Source of the DNA: Algimonas arctica
GTDB taxonomy: Bacteria; Pseudomonadota; Alphaproteobacteria; Caulobacterales; Maricaulaceae
Reading direction: 5' to 3'
Assembly (NCBI RefSeq): GCF_014652695.1
Contig: NZ_BMZH01000001.1
Coordinates: forward strand, 372,001 to 436,000
Length of the DNA: 64,000 bases
Numbering within the stretch: position 1 is the stretch's first letter; each line of letters begins with the position of its first letter. A program made the translations under genes and the position numbers. The notes beneath the pieces are model-generated. The model was not told the origin of the DNA. It saw nothing but the letters and a program-made list of their open reading frames with translations, and did not search any database. Positions 17,381 to 27,216 of the stretch are shown piece by piece.

Positions 17381-18039
17381 AATGTATCCTCACGTGTGAC
17401 CTGAAAGAACGGTGCGACGCCCTTAGGGCGCGGGGGGCGATCTTCTCCATTAAGCGCCATCGCGGCCCGCAATGCGATTGCGAGGCCCTGCATAATGAGC
17501 GAAATCGCGAAAATCGGGATAAGTGTTTTGAGTAGAAAAACCCCGCGAATACCGTTGCTTTCCGTCGATCCTTCAAGCGTCATCCAGGCAAAGCCGACAA
17601 AGGTTTGGCTGTTCCAAATGATGAGAAGGCAGACGGGCGCCAACAGCAGGTAAAAGCCGACCAAATCGACACGGGCGCGGGCCACTGTGCCCATTCTCTC
17701 ATGGAATATATCGACCCGCACGTGTTGACCAGCCAGCAGTGTCGCGGCCGCGCCCAGCGTAATGATGACCGCCTGAAGATAGAGCGCGCTTTCCAGCCAT
17801 TTGACGGTCGTCGTGCCAAAGATTGATAAAGCAAAGACAGACGCGGCGACGCTGATGACAAGTACAGGCAAAGCCCATTTTACGATCTCACCGAGCGCGA
17901 ATATTGTGCTATCAATTGAGCGGATGAGGGCGCTCGTCAGATCACGCAGCCAAGGTTTTGGGGCGAGCAAATAAATAACGGGAATGATCAAAGTAGGCAG
18001 AAACACCCAACCCACGGCTTTGATGACATCGGCCCACAT
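17377..18039 (-). CDS. dctQ: TRAP transporter small permease DctQ
   Basis: A 220-residue membrane protein with four main helices plus one extra N-terminal helix, the small subunit that pairs with DctM. The segment HVRVDIFHERM after the second core helix is the typical DctQ signature. It lies 6 bp after dctP and overlaps dctM by 4 nt. Confidence 0.9.
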   Translation of the reverse strand: MWADVIKAVGWVFLPTLIIPVIYLLAPKPWLRDLTSALIRSIDSTIFALGEIVKWALPVLVISVAASVFALSIFGTTTVKWLESALYLQAVIITLGAAATLLAGQHVRVDIFHERMGTVARARVDLVGFYLLLAPVCLLIIWNSQTFVGFAWMTLEGSTESNGIRGVFLLKTLIPIFAISLIMQGLAIALRAAMALNGEDRPPRPKGVAPFFQVTREDTL

Positions 18040-18045
18040 GAACGC

Positions 18046-19188
18046 TCAGCCTCGGCTCAGCGTTCGGGCGCGAATGAAAGCACCGTCACTAATTTCAGTC
18101 CAGCGCGCGCTTTGATTGCGCGAGGCGAGGTAGCTATCGAAAATTTTGGTGACGAGGGGATCGGATTGAGCAATGTCGCCGACAATCTGATCCGACACTT
18201 GACCTACCGCGCGCAAAATGTCGTCCGGCATTAGCTGGGGTTCAATCCCGTAGCGATCGCGAAGCGTTTCTAACGCGCGCGCATTCATGATGGTATATTC
18301 GCCGAGCGACTGATCATTGGCGCTTTTGCAGGCGTGACGGATGATCGCCTGTTCAGATTTGGTCAGTCTTGCCCATCTGTCCAGATTGACGCCGACGGCC
18401 AGCGAGGCTCCGGGTTCATGGAATCCGGGAACATAATAGTTCGGGGCTTCGCGGAAAAATCCAAGGGCCAAATCATTCCAAGGCCCAACCCACTCAGTCG
18501 CATCGATCGACCCGCTTTGCAGCGCTTGATAGATTTCGCCGCCGGGGAGCAGGACAGGTGTTGCCCCCAGTTCGGAAAGAACACGTCCGCCAAGACCCGG
18601 CATCCGCATTCTCAGGCCACGTAGATCTTCGAGACCTGTCAGCTTCTTTTTGAACCACCCACCCGTCTGATGACCCGTATTCCCGGCTTGAAACGCAATG
18701 ATATTAGAGCGCGCGGATAGCTCATGCCACATTTCTTGGCCGCCACCCCAATCGATCCAACCCATCAATTCGACCGCCGTCATTCCCATCGGGACGGCGG
18801 TGAAAAAGTTGAATCCCGGGGACACGCCTTGCCAGTAATATTCAGCCGCGTGGTACATGTCCGCCGCGCCCGTGCTGGTCGCATTGAAACATTCGAGCGC
18901 GCCGACCAATTCGCCCGCCGCGTAAACTTTGACCTCCAACGTGCCGTCGCTCATGTCGCGCACAGCTTTGGCAAAACGTTCTGGCATAATACCAAGGCCC
19001 GGGAAGTCCTTCGGCCAGCTGGTCGCCATACGGAACTGCTTGATCCCGCGATTAATATTCGGCGATCCGATTTCGGCAGAAGGAGCTGCGGCGGTCTTCT
19101 GACCGCGCGAGCCCGTTAACGCCCCAACGACACCCGCCCCCGCAGCGAGGGCGCCGGCCCCAAGGACAATGTCTCTGCGGCGGGTCAT
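18046..19188 (-). CDS. dctP: TRAP transporter substrate-binding protein DctP, Tat-exported
   Basis: A 380-residue periplasmic solute-binding protein. The N-terminus MTRRRDIVLGAGALAAGAG is a twin-arginine signal. The mature domain (FRMATSWPKDFPGLGIMPERFAKAV, later IDATEWVGPWNDLALGFF) resembles the TakP/2-oxoacid-binding group of DctP proteins, including the arginine-containing RGLRMRMPGLGG segment that contacts a carboxylate. The substrate is probably a monocarboxylate or 2-oxoacid (inference). Its start codon overlaps the bpt stop by 4 nt, so the transporter is translated from the bpt message. Confidence 0.92.
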   Translation of the reverse strand: MTRRRDIVLGAGALAAGAGVVGALTGSRGQKTAAAPSAEIGSPNINRGIKQFRMATSWPKDFPGLGIMPERFAKAVRDMSDGTLEVKVYAAGELVGALECFNATSTGAADMYHAAEYYWQGVSPGFNFFTAVPMGMTAVELMGWIDWGGGQEMWHELSARSNIIAFQAGNTGHQTGGWFKKKLTGLEDLRGLRMRMPGLGGRVLSELGATPVLLPGGEIYQALQSGSIDATEWVGPWNDLALGFFREAPNYYVPGFHEPGASLAVGVNLDRWARLTKSEQAIIRHACKSANDQSLGEYTIMNARALETLRDRYGIEPQLMPDDILRAVGQVSDQIVGDIAQSDPLVTKIFDSYLASRNQSARWTEISDGAFIRARTLSRG

Positions 19189-19916
19189 ACGGTCACAGGC
19201 GTCATTGGCGTCCAGCCTCGATGTCCAAGAATTTCAGCGGGTTGAAAGCGACTTTTATAGTGCATTTTCGGGCTGCCGGGCACCCAATATCCGAGATAGA
19301 GGTAGGGTGAACCTTCGGCGTGACTGCGCTCGATTTGATCCAAAATCATAAAGTTACCGAGTGATCGGGCTGAGGCGTCTGGATCAAAGAAGCTATAGAC
19401 CAGAGAGAGCCCGTCATTCAGTCGGTCAATCAACATACAGGCGATCAACACGCCGTCCATGTCGCGATATTCGACAATTTCAGTTTCCGAGGCACATTCT
19501 TCGACCATCATTTCGTAACGCGTGAAGTCCATATCGGACATCCCGCCCCCCGGATGGCGAAAGTCGAGATAGCGCGAAAGCAAATCAAATTGTTCCTGCC
19601 GCGCAATGGCCGGAGCCAGCGTAACAGATAGATCGGCATTTCGCTTGAGCGTGCGGCGAAACGTTCGGCCTGACGAAAATTCACCGACACGGACGCGTAA
19701 AGACCGACATTCGCGACAGGTCTCACAGGCGGGACGGTAGATAACGTTTTGGCTCCGGCGAAAGCCTGCATGCGTCAGATAGTTGTTGAGATGCGGGCCA
19801 TCCAAGGGATCAAGCTGTGTGAATATCTTTCGTTCCATCCGGCCCGGCAAATAGGGGCAGGGCGCAGGGATCGTTAAGAAGAACTGCAATTGATTTGGAT
19901 CGAACGGGTGGCTCAT
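19185..19916 (-). CDS. bpt: Aspartate/glutamate leucyltransferase Bpt (N-end rule)
   Basis: A 243-residue aminoacyl-tRNA-protein transferase that adds leucine to N-terminal Asp or Glu, marking proteins for ClpS/ClpAP. Its homology to eukaryotic ATE1 shows in the cysteine cluster ACETCRECRSLRV and the acceptor fold segment YLYLGYWVPGSPKMHYKSRF. The start at 19916 is preceded by GGGGAGAG and the conserved N-terminus begins there (MSHPFDPNQLQFF). The open frame extends 30 codons upstream. The 4-nt overlap with dctP makes an unusual bpt-dctPQM operon. Confidence 0.93.
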   Translation of the reverse strand: MSHPFDPNQLQFFLTIPAPCPYLPGRMERKIFTQLDPLDGPHLNNYLTHAGFRRSQNVIYRPACETCRECRSLRVRVGEFSSGRTFRRTLKRNADLSVTLAPAIARQEQFDLLSRYLDFRHPGGGMSDMDFTRYEMMVEECASETEIVEYRDMDGVLIACMLIDRLNDGLSLVYSFFDPDASARSLGNFMILDQIERSHAEGSPYLYLGYWVPGSPKMHYKSRFQPAEILGHRGWTPMTPVTV

Positions 19917-19960
19917 GCGTGTCTCTCTCCCCATCCTGATCGACGTAAACCTAACATGCC

Positions 19961-21784
19961 CTAAAGACCAAACAAGTATGGTGCGAGCAAGACGTAACTG
20001 ACCCATAAAAGCAGTATGAGAGGAACCCCAAAGCGCGCAAAGTCCCCGAACCGGTAATGACCCGGGCCCATAACGAGCAAATTCGTCTGGTAGGCGATGG
20101 GCGTGGCAAAGCTACAGTTCGCGGCGAATATAACCGTCAAAACCATGACGATGGGGTCAATATCGGCTTTTTCAGAGATCGAGAGGGCAATCGGAGCGAA
20201 CAAGAGCGCCGCCGCCGAATTGCTGATGATATTTGTGAAGATCGCGACAATTAAGAAGACAGCCGCGATCAAGGCTTGCGTGCCAAAGGGCAGGACAGCC
20301 GACACAACACTATTGCCGATAAACTCTGCACCGCCTGTCCGCTCTAAGGCCAGCCCCATGGCGAAGGCGGCTCCGATCAGCAGGAAAATCCGCATATCTA
20401 ACGCGCGAACGGCTTGGCGGATGTTTAGACAGCCTGCCGCAATCATGCCGATGGCCCCGCCGAGCGCGGCAATTTCGATGGGAACGAAAGAGAGTGCGGC
20501 CAAAGCGATCGTGGCAACAAACACTATTCTCGCTAGTTTAGCCTTGCGAATATCTTGCAGTTCAGCAGTGCTCCAATCCAAGAGGATTAGATCACGGTTT
20601 TGCCGTAAGGCGCTGATATCCTTTTCATAACCAAACAAAAGGAGGATATCTCCGGCTTCCAACCGAATGTCCAACATCCGTTTTCGGATCATACGGGACC
20701 GGCGCTGAATGCCAAGCACAAGGCAGCCTGTTTGTCGTCGAAATCCGATCTGTTCAATATTCCGCCCAATCATGCGCGAGCCGGGAGCAACGACGGCTTC
20801 AGACAGCATAATGGAGCTGTCGGGCGACGCATCACCATCTGAAAAAGCACCAATATCCAGCATCCCATGCAAGTACTGAGGGCGCGTTTTGAGGAGGGCC
20901 GAGAGTTGCGGTCGTGTGGCTGCGATAATCAGCACATCCCCGCTTTGTAAGTTCTCTTCAAACGGCGGTAAAAACGCGGTCTCGCCACGTTGAACCATGC
21001 GGACAGTGACTTCGCGAAGCTGGCGGTACAGGCCCGCGACAGGCTCAACACCATCCAGTGGGTGGTCTGCGGTGACGCGGATTTGGGCGATATATTGCTG
21101 TCCGGTCGATTGTAGAGCCGGTTCCTCGGATTCGCGGTCCGGAATCAACCAAGGTCCAGCAATGACAATAAAGGTCGCGCCAATTGCCGCCAAAGTCATT
21201 CCCGGCACAAATTGCGTAAAGAAAGACAAGGATAAATCCGTGGTTCGGACCAGTACATCATTGACGAGCAGGTTGGTCGAGCTGCCGATAAGTGTCGTCA
21301 TACCCGCGAGGATGCAGAGAAACGACAAGGGCATCATATAGCGTGAGGCTGTCACGCCCATTTTCCCGCTCATCGCGGCCAAAACGGGGATGAACATGAC
21401 GACGACTGGCGTGTTGTTCATGAACATAGACACGGCGAAGGCCGCGCCAAAAACAAGGGTGAGTGTGCGGCGCGGCTTATGGTCAAGCGCCTTGTTAATG
21501 GCCACCGTCATGCTTTCAAGTGCGCCCGTTTGGAAGAGGCCTTGTCCCACAACAAGTAAGGCCATGATCGTGATCAAGGCGGGAGCCGCAAATCCGGACA
21601 GCATCGACGCTGAGTCGAGTCCTTGATCAGATGGCGTAAAAAGATTGCCAAACAGCATGAGGGTGAAAATCAGACCGACACTTGTCGTCTCGATTGAAAA
21701 CCGTTCACTTACATAGAGGTAGACACCTACAGCGACAATCGCGAAGACGGCCCACATTTGAAAAAATTCGGGCAAGGCCCACAT
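19961..21784 (-). CDS. SLC13/DASS-family permease with central RCK_C domains
   Basis: A 607-residue divalent-anion:sodium symporter family protein. Hydrophobic bundles lie at both ends, and a soluble middle of about 170 residues (roughly 210-390) contains two TrkA_C/RCK_C units (for example SGDVLIIAATRPQLSALL and EAGDILLLFGYEKDIS). The motifs NNTPVVVMFIPVL and SNSAAALLFAPIAL are the paired SNT-like substrate/sodium sites of the fold. Substrate may be sulfate or a dicarboxylate; sequence alone does not decide. It lies 44 bp upstream of bpt on the same strand. Confidence 0.9.
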   Translation of the reverse strand: MWALPEFFQMWAVFAIVAVGVYLYVSERFSIETTSVGLIFTLMLFGNLFTPSDQGLDSASMLSGFAAPALITIMALLVVGQGLFQTGALESMTVAINKALDHKPRRTLTLVFGAAFAVSMFMNNTPVVVMFIPVLAAMSGKMGVTASRYMMPLSFLCILAGMTTLIGSSTNLLVNDVLVRTTDLSLSFFTQFVPGMTLAAIGATFIVIAGPWLIPDRESEEPALQSTGQQYIAQIRVTADHPLDGVEPVAGLYRQLREVTVRMVQRGETAFLPPFEENLQSGDVLIIAATRPQLSALLKTRPQYLHGMLDIGAFSDGDASPDSSIMLSEAVVAPGSRMIGRNIEQIGFRRQTGCLVLGIQRRSRMIRKRMLDIRLEAGDILLLFGYEKDISALRQNRDLILLDWSTAELQDIRKAKLARIVFVATIALAALSFVPIEIAALGGAIGMIAAGCLNIRQAVRALDMRIFLLIGAAFAMGLALERTGGAEFIGNSVVSAVLPFGTQALIAAVFLIVAIFTNIISNSAAALLFAPIALSISEKADIDPIVMVLTVIFAANCSFATPIAYQTNLLVMGPGHYRFGDFARFGVPLILLLWVSYVLLAPYLFGL

Positions 21785-21880
21785 ATATTGATCTCAGCTT
21801 TGCTTGCGTTCGAGGTGAACTATGAGCGATACGTCTCGGTAATTTCAAGCGAAAACAAGATTAGGTTTTAAGGACGCGAT

Positions 21881-22756
21881 ATGGCGAGCTGTGCATTTCT
21901 TGGACTTGGCGTGATGGGTTTTCCCATGGCGGGACATCTCAGAGCGAACGGACATGATGTTCGCGTCTGGAACCGGACAGCCACACGATCAAAAGCATGG
22001 GCAGCGGAACATGGGGAGGGGGCGTTCGAGAGCGTGACCGATGCGGTCTCTGGGGCGGACTTTGTTATGCTCTGTGTCGGTGCAGATAAGGACGTATATG
22101 CTGTCATCGATCAAATTACACCGTCGCTCAAATCGGGCGCGATCGTCATTGATCATACGACGGCGTCGCCCGATTGCGCCCGCACTGTGGCGATCACGCT
22201 CACGGATCGAGGGTTTGAATTTTTAGACGCACCGATTTCCGGCGGGCAGTCGGGCGCAGAAGCCGGAACCTTGTCTGTAATGTGCGGCGGCGAGGCGGCG
22301 ACATTTGCGGAGGCTCTCCCGGTGATGCAAAGCTATGGCCGCACGATCACCCATCTCGGTCCCTCTGGCGCCGGTCAGACGGCCAAGTGCGTCAATCAAA
22401 TTTGTATTGCTGGAGCATTGCAGGGCCTGTCTGAAGGGTTGCGCTTTGCCCAAGCCGCCGGACTTGATGCCGAAACCTTACTCGCCGCTATTGGCGGGGG
22501 CGCAGCGCAAAGTTGGCAAATGGACAACCGGCTTTTGACTATGGCGAAGGACGAATTTGACTTTGGCTTTGCCATTGACTGGATGCGCAAGGATCTCGGA
22601 ATTGCCATGGACGAAGCGGCCCGCATGGGCGTGGGGCTTCCGATCACAGAGCAAGTCGACGACGCCTATGAAAAAATACAAGCGCAGGGCGGAGCCCGAC
22701 AAGATACGTCAGCGCTCATTCGAAGTTTGCCAAAAGTGTCGAAGTCGTCCGGTTAA
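21881..22756 (+). CDS. NAD(P)-dependent oxidoreductase, 3-hydroxyisobutyrate dehydrogenase family
   Basis: A 291-residue beta-hydroxyacid dehydrogenase. The Rossmann motif is GLGVMGFPMAGHL; the substrate motif DAPISGGQSGAEAGTLS and the catalytic lysine region GAGQTAKCVNQI are intact. Members reduce or oxidise 3-hydroxyisobutyrate, tartronate semialdehyde or succinic semialdehyde; the exact substrate cannot be read from sequence. The gene is monocistronic and ends 1 bp before the convergent hemB stop. Confidence 0.9.
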   Translation: MASCAFLGLGVMGFPMAGHLRANGHDVRVWNRTATRSKAWAAEHGEGAFESVTDAVSGADFVMLCVGADKDVYAVIDQITPSLKSGAIVIDHTTASPDCARTVAITLTDRGFEFLDAPISGGQSGAEAGTLSVMCGGEAATFAEALPVMQSYGRTITHLGPSGAGQTAKCVNQICIAGALQGLSEGLRFAQAAGLDAETLLAAIGGGAAQSWQMDNRLLTMAKDEFDFGFAIDWMRKDLGIAMDEAARMGVGLPITEQVDDAYEKIQAQGGARQDTSALIRSLPKVSKSSG

Positions 22757-22757
22757 A

Positions 22758-23747
22758 TCATTCGCCAGCGAGTAATTTTGCGGCCCGGATAGCACCATAG
22801 GTGAGGATTGCGTCGCATCCCGCGCGTCGAAAGGCTGTCAGGGTTTCGATGAGAAGGCGATCACTGTCGCCCCAGCCGTTTTCGCTGGCTGACTGTATCA
22901 TGGCATATTCGCCGCTGACCTGAAAAGCGAAGGTTGGAACCGCGAATTCAGATTTTATCCGGTGGCAAATATCGAGATAGGGTAGGCCGGGTTTGACCAT
23001 CACCATGTCTGCGCCTTCTTGCAAGTCGAGCGCGACTTCCTGCAGCGCTTCGTCTGCGTTAGCTGGGTCCATCTGATAGGTGCGCTTGTCGCCGCGCAGT
23101 GCAGAGGCGGTCCCGATCGCATCGCGGTATGGACCGTAAAACGCTGAGGCGAACTTGGCTGCATAGGATAGGATCATCACATCGGGGTGTCCGGCGTGAT
23201 CCAGTGCGTCCCGGATAAGGCCAACGCGCCCATCCATCATATCAGACGGAGCGACGATATCGGCCCCGGCATTCGCCAGAATAACAGCGCCTTTGGCCAA
23301 TAGTTCCAAGGTGGAATCATTGTCGATCGTGTCACCGAGCATTAGTCCGTCATGACCGTGATCTGTGAACGGGTCGAGCGCGACATCGACGATGATGCCA
23401 ATCTCTGGAACTTCCGCTTTCAAGCGGCGGATGGCGGCGGGAACAAACCCGTCCGCATTCAAGGCTTCGCTAGCAGTCGCATTTTTTCGCGTCGGGTCGA
23501 TATGCGGGAACAAGGCAATCGCCGGAATCCCCAGAGAGGCCGCTTCTTTGGCCTGTTCGACGAGCGCGTCGAGGCCGAGGCGTGCTACACCGGGAAGGCT
23601 GGCGACCGGACCTTCTGCTGCTTTTGAGTCTGTGATTACCGTCGTCAAAACCAAGTCATGAACCGTCAGACGTGTTTCGCGAGTCAAGTTACGTGACCAC
23701 GGTGTCAGTCTCTTGCGACGCATTCTTAACTGGGGAAATTGGCTCAT
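22758..23747 (-). CDS. hemB: Delta-aminolevulinic acid dehydratase (porphobilinogen synthase)
   Basis: A 329-residue enzyme condensing two 5-aminolevulinate molecules to porphobilinogen. Schiff-base lysines are Lys198 (SYAAKFAS) and Lys252 (MVMVKPGLPYL). The zinc-site cysteines of the yeast/E. coli type are replaced (DVALDPFTDHGHDG), as in the magnesium/potassium-dependent alphaproteobacterial type. The ATG at 23747 is 134 bp from the divergent hemA start, so the first two haem steps share one intergenic control region. Confidence 0.95.
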   Translation of the reverse strand: MSQFPQLRMRRKRLTPWSRNLTRETRLTVHDLVLTTVITDSKAAEGPVASLPGVARLGLDALVEQAKEAASLGIPAIALFPHIDPTRKNATASEALNADGFVPAAIRRLKAEVPEIGIIVDVALDPFTDHGHDGLMLGDTIDNDSTLELLAKGAVILANAGADIVAPSDMMDGRVGLIRDALDHAGHPDVMILSYAAKFASAFYGPYRDAIGTASALRGDKRTYQMDPANADEALQEVALDLQEGADMVMVKPGLPYLDICHRIKSEFAVPTFAFQVSGEYAMIQSASENGWGDSDRLLIETLTAFRRAGCDAILTYGAIRAAKLLAGE

Positions 23748-23880
23748 TTAAATCAAGTCTTTCAGAGAGTTAGCGAATGTGCTCTGCGTCACAAAAGCGC
23801 AACTTTGTCACTGTGCTTCACTAGCCTTTAAGTTGCCTCTGGTCTATATCGTTCGGAGTACGAAGGCAAACAGGTGCGAC

Positions 23881-25113
23881 GTGACCAACGTGACTAGATA
23901 TCGGGATCAATTCCAAGCTGCCGTCGATACGGTGCGCCAAGAAGGGCGCTATCGTATCTTCCGTGACATTCGACGGAAGAAAGGCGCTTTCCCCCGCGCG
24001 ACCTGGTTCAAAGATAATCTCGAAGAGAAAAATATTACGGTTTGGTGCTCAAACGATTACCTCGGCATGGGCCAAAATGACTGTGTTGTTGAAGCTGTAA
24101 AATCTGCCGTTGATGCGGCTGGCACAGGATCTGGCGGCACACGCAATATTTCTGGCACAACGCGCTACCATGTCCAGCTCGAAGAAGAGCTTGCGGACCT
24201 GCATGATAAGTCGGCGTCGTTGGTCTTTACGTCCGGCTATGTCGCGAACGAAGCCGCGCTCTCGACGATGAGCAAAATCCTTCCAGGTTTGCATATTCTG
24301 TCAGATGAAATGAACCATGCGTCGATGATTTCCGGCATCCGAAATGCCCGCACGCACAAACATATTTTCAAACATAATAATCTCGCCGACCTCGAAGCGA
24401 AGCTTAAGGCCATCCCGGCTGACGCGCCAAAATTGATCGCGTTTGAGTCTGTCTATTCCATGGACGCCGATATCGCCCCGATCGCAGAGATTTGCGATCT
24501 GGCCGATAAGTATAATGCCCTGACCTATATCGACGAAGTTCATGCGGTTGGCATGTATGGCCCACGCGGCGGTGGCGTGAGTGAGCAACGCGGCCTGATG
24601 GACCGGATCGATATTATTCAAGGCACATTAGCCAAAGCCTACGGCATGATCGGGGGCTATATCGCCGCCGATAAAGTCATTGTGGATGCCATCCGCAGTC
24701 TTGCCTCAGGCTTCATCTTTACAACATCAATCCCGCCTTCAACCGCGGCGGGTGCGCTTCGGTCGGTCCGCATCCTCAAGATCACCCCCGAAGTACGTTC
24801 GCAGCACCAAGAGCGCGCCAATTCGCTAAAAGCGCGGTTCCGCGCGGCAGGCTACCCTTTCATTGATGGCGACACGCATATTGTCCCGCTGATGATCGGT
24901 GATCCGGTCAAATGTCAGGCGATCAGCGACCGTTTAATCGAAGGTTACGGCATTTACGCCCAACCGATCAATTACCCGACGGTGCCACGGGGCACAGAAC
25001 GTCTCCGGTTCACGCCCAGCCCTTTTCATTCCGACGTCATGTTAGACGAACTTATGTCTGCGCTCTCGCAGGTTTGGGCGGAGTTCGAATTACCGCGGGA
25101 AAAGGTTGCTTGA
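23881..25113 (+). CDS. hemA: 5-aminolevulinate synthase (C4 pathway)
   Basis: A 410-residue PLP enzyme condensing glycine and succinyl-CoA. The PLP lysine is Lys252 ([14 protein letters not shown]); family landmarks are [17 protein letters not shown], the glycine loop [13 protein letters not shown] and [15 protein letters not shown]. No ATG precedes the conserved N-terminus in a sensible place, so a GTG start at 23881 is chosen (GTG at 23890 is an alternative). The open frame upstream to 23779 is unconserved. glyA, which interconverts glycine and serine, follows 77 bp downstream. Confidence 0.94.
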   Translation: MTNVTRYRDQFQAAVDTVRQEGRYRIFRDIRRKKGAFPRATWFKDNLEEKNITVWCSNDYLGMGQNDCVVEAVKSAVDAAGTGSGGTRNISGTTRYHVQLEEELADLHDKSASLVFTSGYVANEAALSTMSKILPGLHILSDEMNHASMISGIRNARTHKHIFKHNNLADLEAKLKAIPADAPKLIAFESVYSMDADIAPIAEICDLADKYNALTYIDEVHAVGMYGPRGGGVSEQRGLMDRIDIIQGTLAKAYGMIGGYIAADKVIVDAIRSLASGFIFTTSIPPSTAAGALRSVRILKITPEVRSQHQERANSLKARFRAAGYPFIDGDTHIVPLMIGDPVKCQAISDRLIEGYGIYAQPINYPTVPRGTERLRFTPSPFHSDVMLDELMSALSQVWAEFELPREKVA

Positions 25114-25190
25114 TTCCGCCCCACTTGCGTTGTCGCGCGGTCAGGAAGCGGTTATAGGCGGGGCGTTCTTTCTCTGACGCAGGGTTTTCC

Positions 25191-26504
25191 ATGTCCGCCG
25201 CCGAAAACAAATCTTCTGAGTATCTCAATAAGTTTTTCTCGCAGAGTCTCGCTGAGCGTGACCCGGCGTTGTTCTCTTGTATGCAAGATGAACTGCAGCG
25301 CCAGCAGCAAGAAATAGAGCTGATCGCGTCTGAGAACATTGTCTCTCACGCTGTTATGGAGGCCCAAGGGTCTGTTTTAACGAATAAATATGCCGAAGGT
25401 TATCCGGGGCGTCGTTACTATGGCGGCTGCCAATATGTGGACGTGGCAGAACAGTTGGCGATTGATCGGGCGACAGAATTGTTCGGCTGTGGCTTTGCCA
25501 ATGTGCAGCCCAACAGCGGATCACAAGCCAATCAAGGCGTGTTTCTCGCGCTATTGCAGCCCGGCGATACGATTCTCGGGATGGATCTCGCGTCTGGAGG
25601 GCACCTCACACACGGCGCACCGCCTAATATGTCGGGCAAATGGTTCAATGCTGTCTCATATGGTGTCCGCGAAGACGACCACCTGATTGATTATGATCAG
25701 GTTGAAGCGCTCGCGCTGGAGCATCATCCAAAAATGATCATTTGCGGTGGCTCGGCCTATAGTCGCGTTATCGACTTTGCCCGATTCCGCGCGATAGCGG
25801 ATAAGGTTGGCGCCTACCTCCATGTTGATATGGCGCATTTCGCCGGATTGGTTGCAGGCGGGGTTCATCCGAGCCCGTTCCCACATGCCCATGTCGCGAC
25901 AACGACAACACATAAAACGCTACGCGGCCCACGCGGCGGCATGATCCTGACAAATGACGAAAAGTTGGCCAAGAAGTTCAATTCTGCGATTTTCCCCGGT
26001 TTGCAAGGCGGGCCGTTGATGCACGTTATCGCTGGCAAGGCCGTCGCGTTTGCGGATTGCCTGCAACCCGAATTCAAAGATTACGCCGCGCGCGTGATTG
26101 AAAACTGCAAAGCTATGGCCGGGGCATTGGTCGAAGGCGGTTACGCTGTCATTACAGGCGGAACGGACACGCACTTAGCGTTGATCGATTTGTCGCCAAA
26201 AGGCGTGAAGGGGAATGCTGCCGAGAAAGCCCTCGGTCGCGCTTATATCACGTGTAACAAGAACGGCATTCCATTCGACAAAGAGAAATTCACCATCACG
26301 TCCGGCATTCGCGTTGGTTCCCCGGCAGGGACGACCCGCGGCTTCGGTCCAGCAGAATTCAGGGAAGTGGGCAAGTTGATGTGCGAGGTGCTGGATGCGC
26401 TCGCAGAAAACCCAAAGGGTGATCCTGATGTGGAGGCCAGTGTTCGTGATCGTGTGAAAGCGCTGACAGCGCGGTTCCCTATTTATCAGAGCGTATCGGC
26501 TTAA
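25191..26504 (+). CDS. glyA: Serine hydroxymethyltransferase
   Basis: A 437-residue PLP enzyme exchanging serine and glycine with tetrahydrofolate. The PLP lysine is in [24 protein letters not shown] and [10 protein letters not shown] are the N-terminal signatures. The N-terminus is about ten residues longer than E. coli GlyA. A clear terminator follows, separating it from nrdR, though the order glyA-nrdR-rib is conserved in the class. Confidence 0.97.
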   Translation: MSAAENKSSEYLNKFFSQSLAERDPALFSCMQDELQRQQQEIELIASENIVSHAVMEAQGSVLTNKYAEGYPGRRYYGGCQYVDVAEQLAIDRATELFGCGFANVQPNSGSQANQGVFLALLQPGDTILGMDLASGGHLTHGAPPNMSGKWFNAVSYGVREDDHLIDYDQVEALALEHHPKMIICGGSAYSRVIDFARFRAIADKVGAYLHVDMAHFAGLVAGGVHPSPFPHAHVATTTTHKTLRGPRGGMILTNDEKLAKKFNSAIFPGLQGGPLMHVIAGKAVAFADCLQPEFKDYAARVIENCKAMAGALVEGGYAVITGGTDTHLALIDLSPKGVKGNAAEKALGRAYITCNKNGIPFDKEKFTITSGIRVGSPAGTTRGFGPAEFREVGKLMCEVLDALAENPKGDPDVEASVRDRVKALTARFPIYQSVSA

Positions 26505-26526
26505 CAGCCGCCAAATCGTCTACTCT

Positions 26527-26555
26527 TAAAGCCGGCGGAGACGTCGGCTTTTTTA
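26527..26555 (+). terminator. Rho-independent terminator of glyA
   Basis: AAAGCCG(G)CG, a GAGA loop, CGTCGGCTT and a six-T run form a standard hairpin 23 bp after the glyA stop. Confidence 0.88.
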
Positions 26556-26642
26556 TGTGCGATATAAATTTAACATATAAAACAATGGGTTGGTGAAGTC
26601 TCTAAAGAACCTATGCATAATTGCTATCCTCATTTGGGTCGC

Positions 26643-26661
26643 TTATAAGTAAAACTTATAA
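26643..26661. promoter_or_regulatory. Perfect palindrome upstream of nrdR
   Basis: TTATAAGT-AAA-ACTTATAA is a perfect 8-bp inverted repeat with a 3-nt spacer, 94 bp before the nrdR start. AT-rich, T-less flanks argue against a terminator, so an operator for a dimeric regulator is more likely. A second imperfect repeat (GTTC-N8-GAAC, about 26687-26702) lies between it and nrdR. Otherwise this 250-bp gap holds only the glyA terminator. Confidence 0.45.
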
Positions 26662-26754
26662 TCATCTGTCAGCCACCTATCGCGTGTTCGGTATACAGAA
26701 CGCTCGCGGCCTCAGACCTTTGCAACTCTTACAAATCTCCCCTATGAGCGGGTT

Positions 26755-27216
26755 ATGCGCTGCCCATTTTGTTCGAGCGAAGATACGCAAGTAAAAGACT
26801 CGCGTCAGGCCGAGGATGGTAATGCCGTCCGACGTCGGCGACTCTGTTCCAAATGTGGTGGCCGATTCACAACGTTTGAACGCGTTCAGCTCCGTGACCT
26901 TCAAGTTATCAAAAATTCTGGCAAACAGGTTCCGTTTGATCGTGACAAGCTGATGCGGTCAGTTCGGATCGCGTTGCAAAAACGCCCCATTGATGAAGAC
27001 CGTGTCGAACAAATGGTATCGGGCATTGTGCGCCAACTGGAATCATCCGGCCAAGCCGATGTGACCTCTGATTACATTGGTGAGTTGGTGATGGAGGGGC
27101 TCTCCGAGCTCGATAAGATCGCCTATGTTCGCTATGCTAGCGTTTACCGCGATTTCCGCGCGACAGAAGATTTCGGGCAGTTCATCGAATCCGAAAAGCT
27201 TCGCGACGAAAGTTAG
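26755..27216 (+). CDS. nrdR: Transcriptional repressor NrdR
   Basis: A 153-residue repressor of ribonucleotide reductase genes. An N-terminal zinc ribbon ([17 protein letters not shown] and CSKCGGRF) is followed by an ATP-cone domain ([20 protein letters not shown]) that senses ATP/dATP. Length is canonical. It starts a packed run with the riboflavin genes, 5 bp before ribE. No NrdR boxes were recognised nearby. Confidence 0.96.
   Translation: MRCPFCSSEDTQVKDSRQAEDGNAVRRRRLCSKCGGRFTTFERVQLRDLQVIKNSGKQVPFDRDKLMRSVRIALQKRPIDEDRVEQMVSGIVRQLESSGQADVTSDYIGELVMEGLSELDKIAYVRYASVYRDFRATEDFGQFIESEKLRDES

Noticed and set aside
23735-23760. FNR-type box near the hemB start.
   Set aside because: Only the ATCAA half matches; the other half (CTCAT for TTGAT) has 3 of 5 matches and overlaps the start codon.
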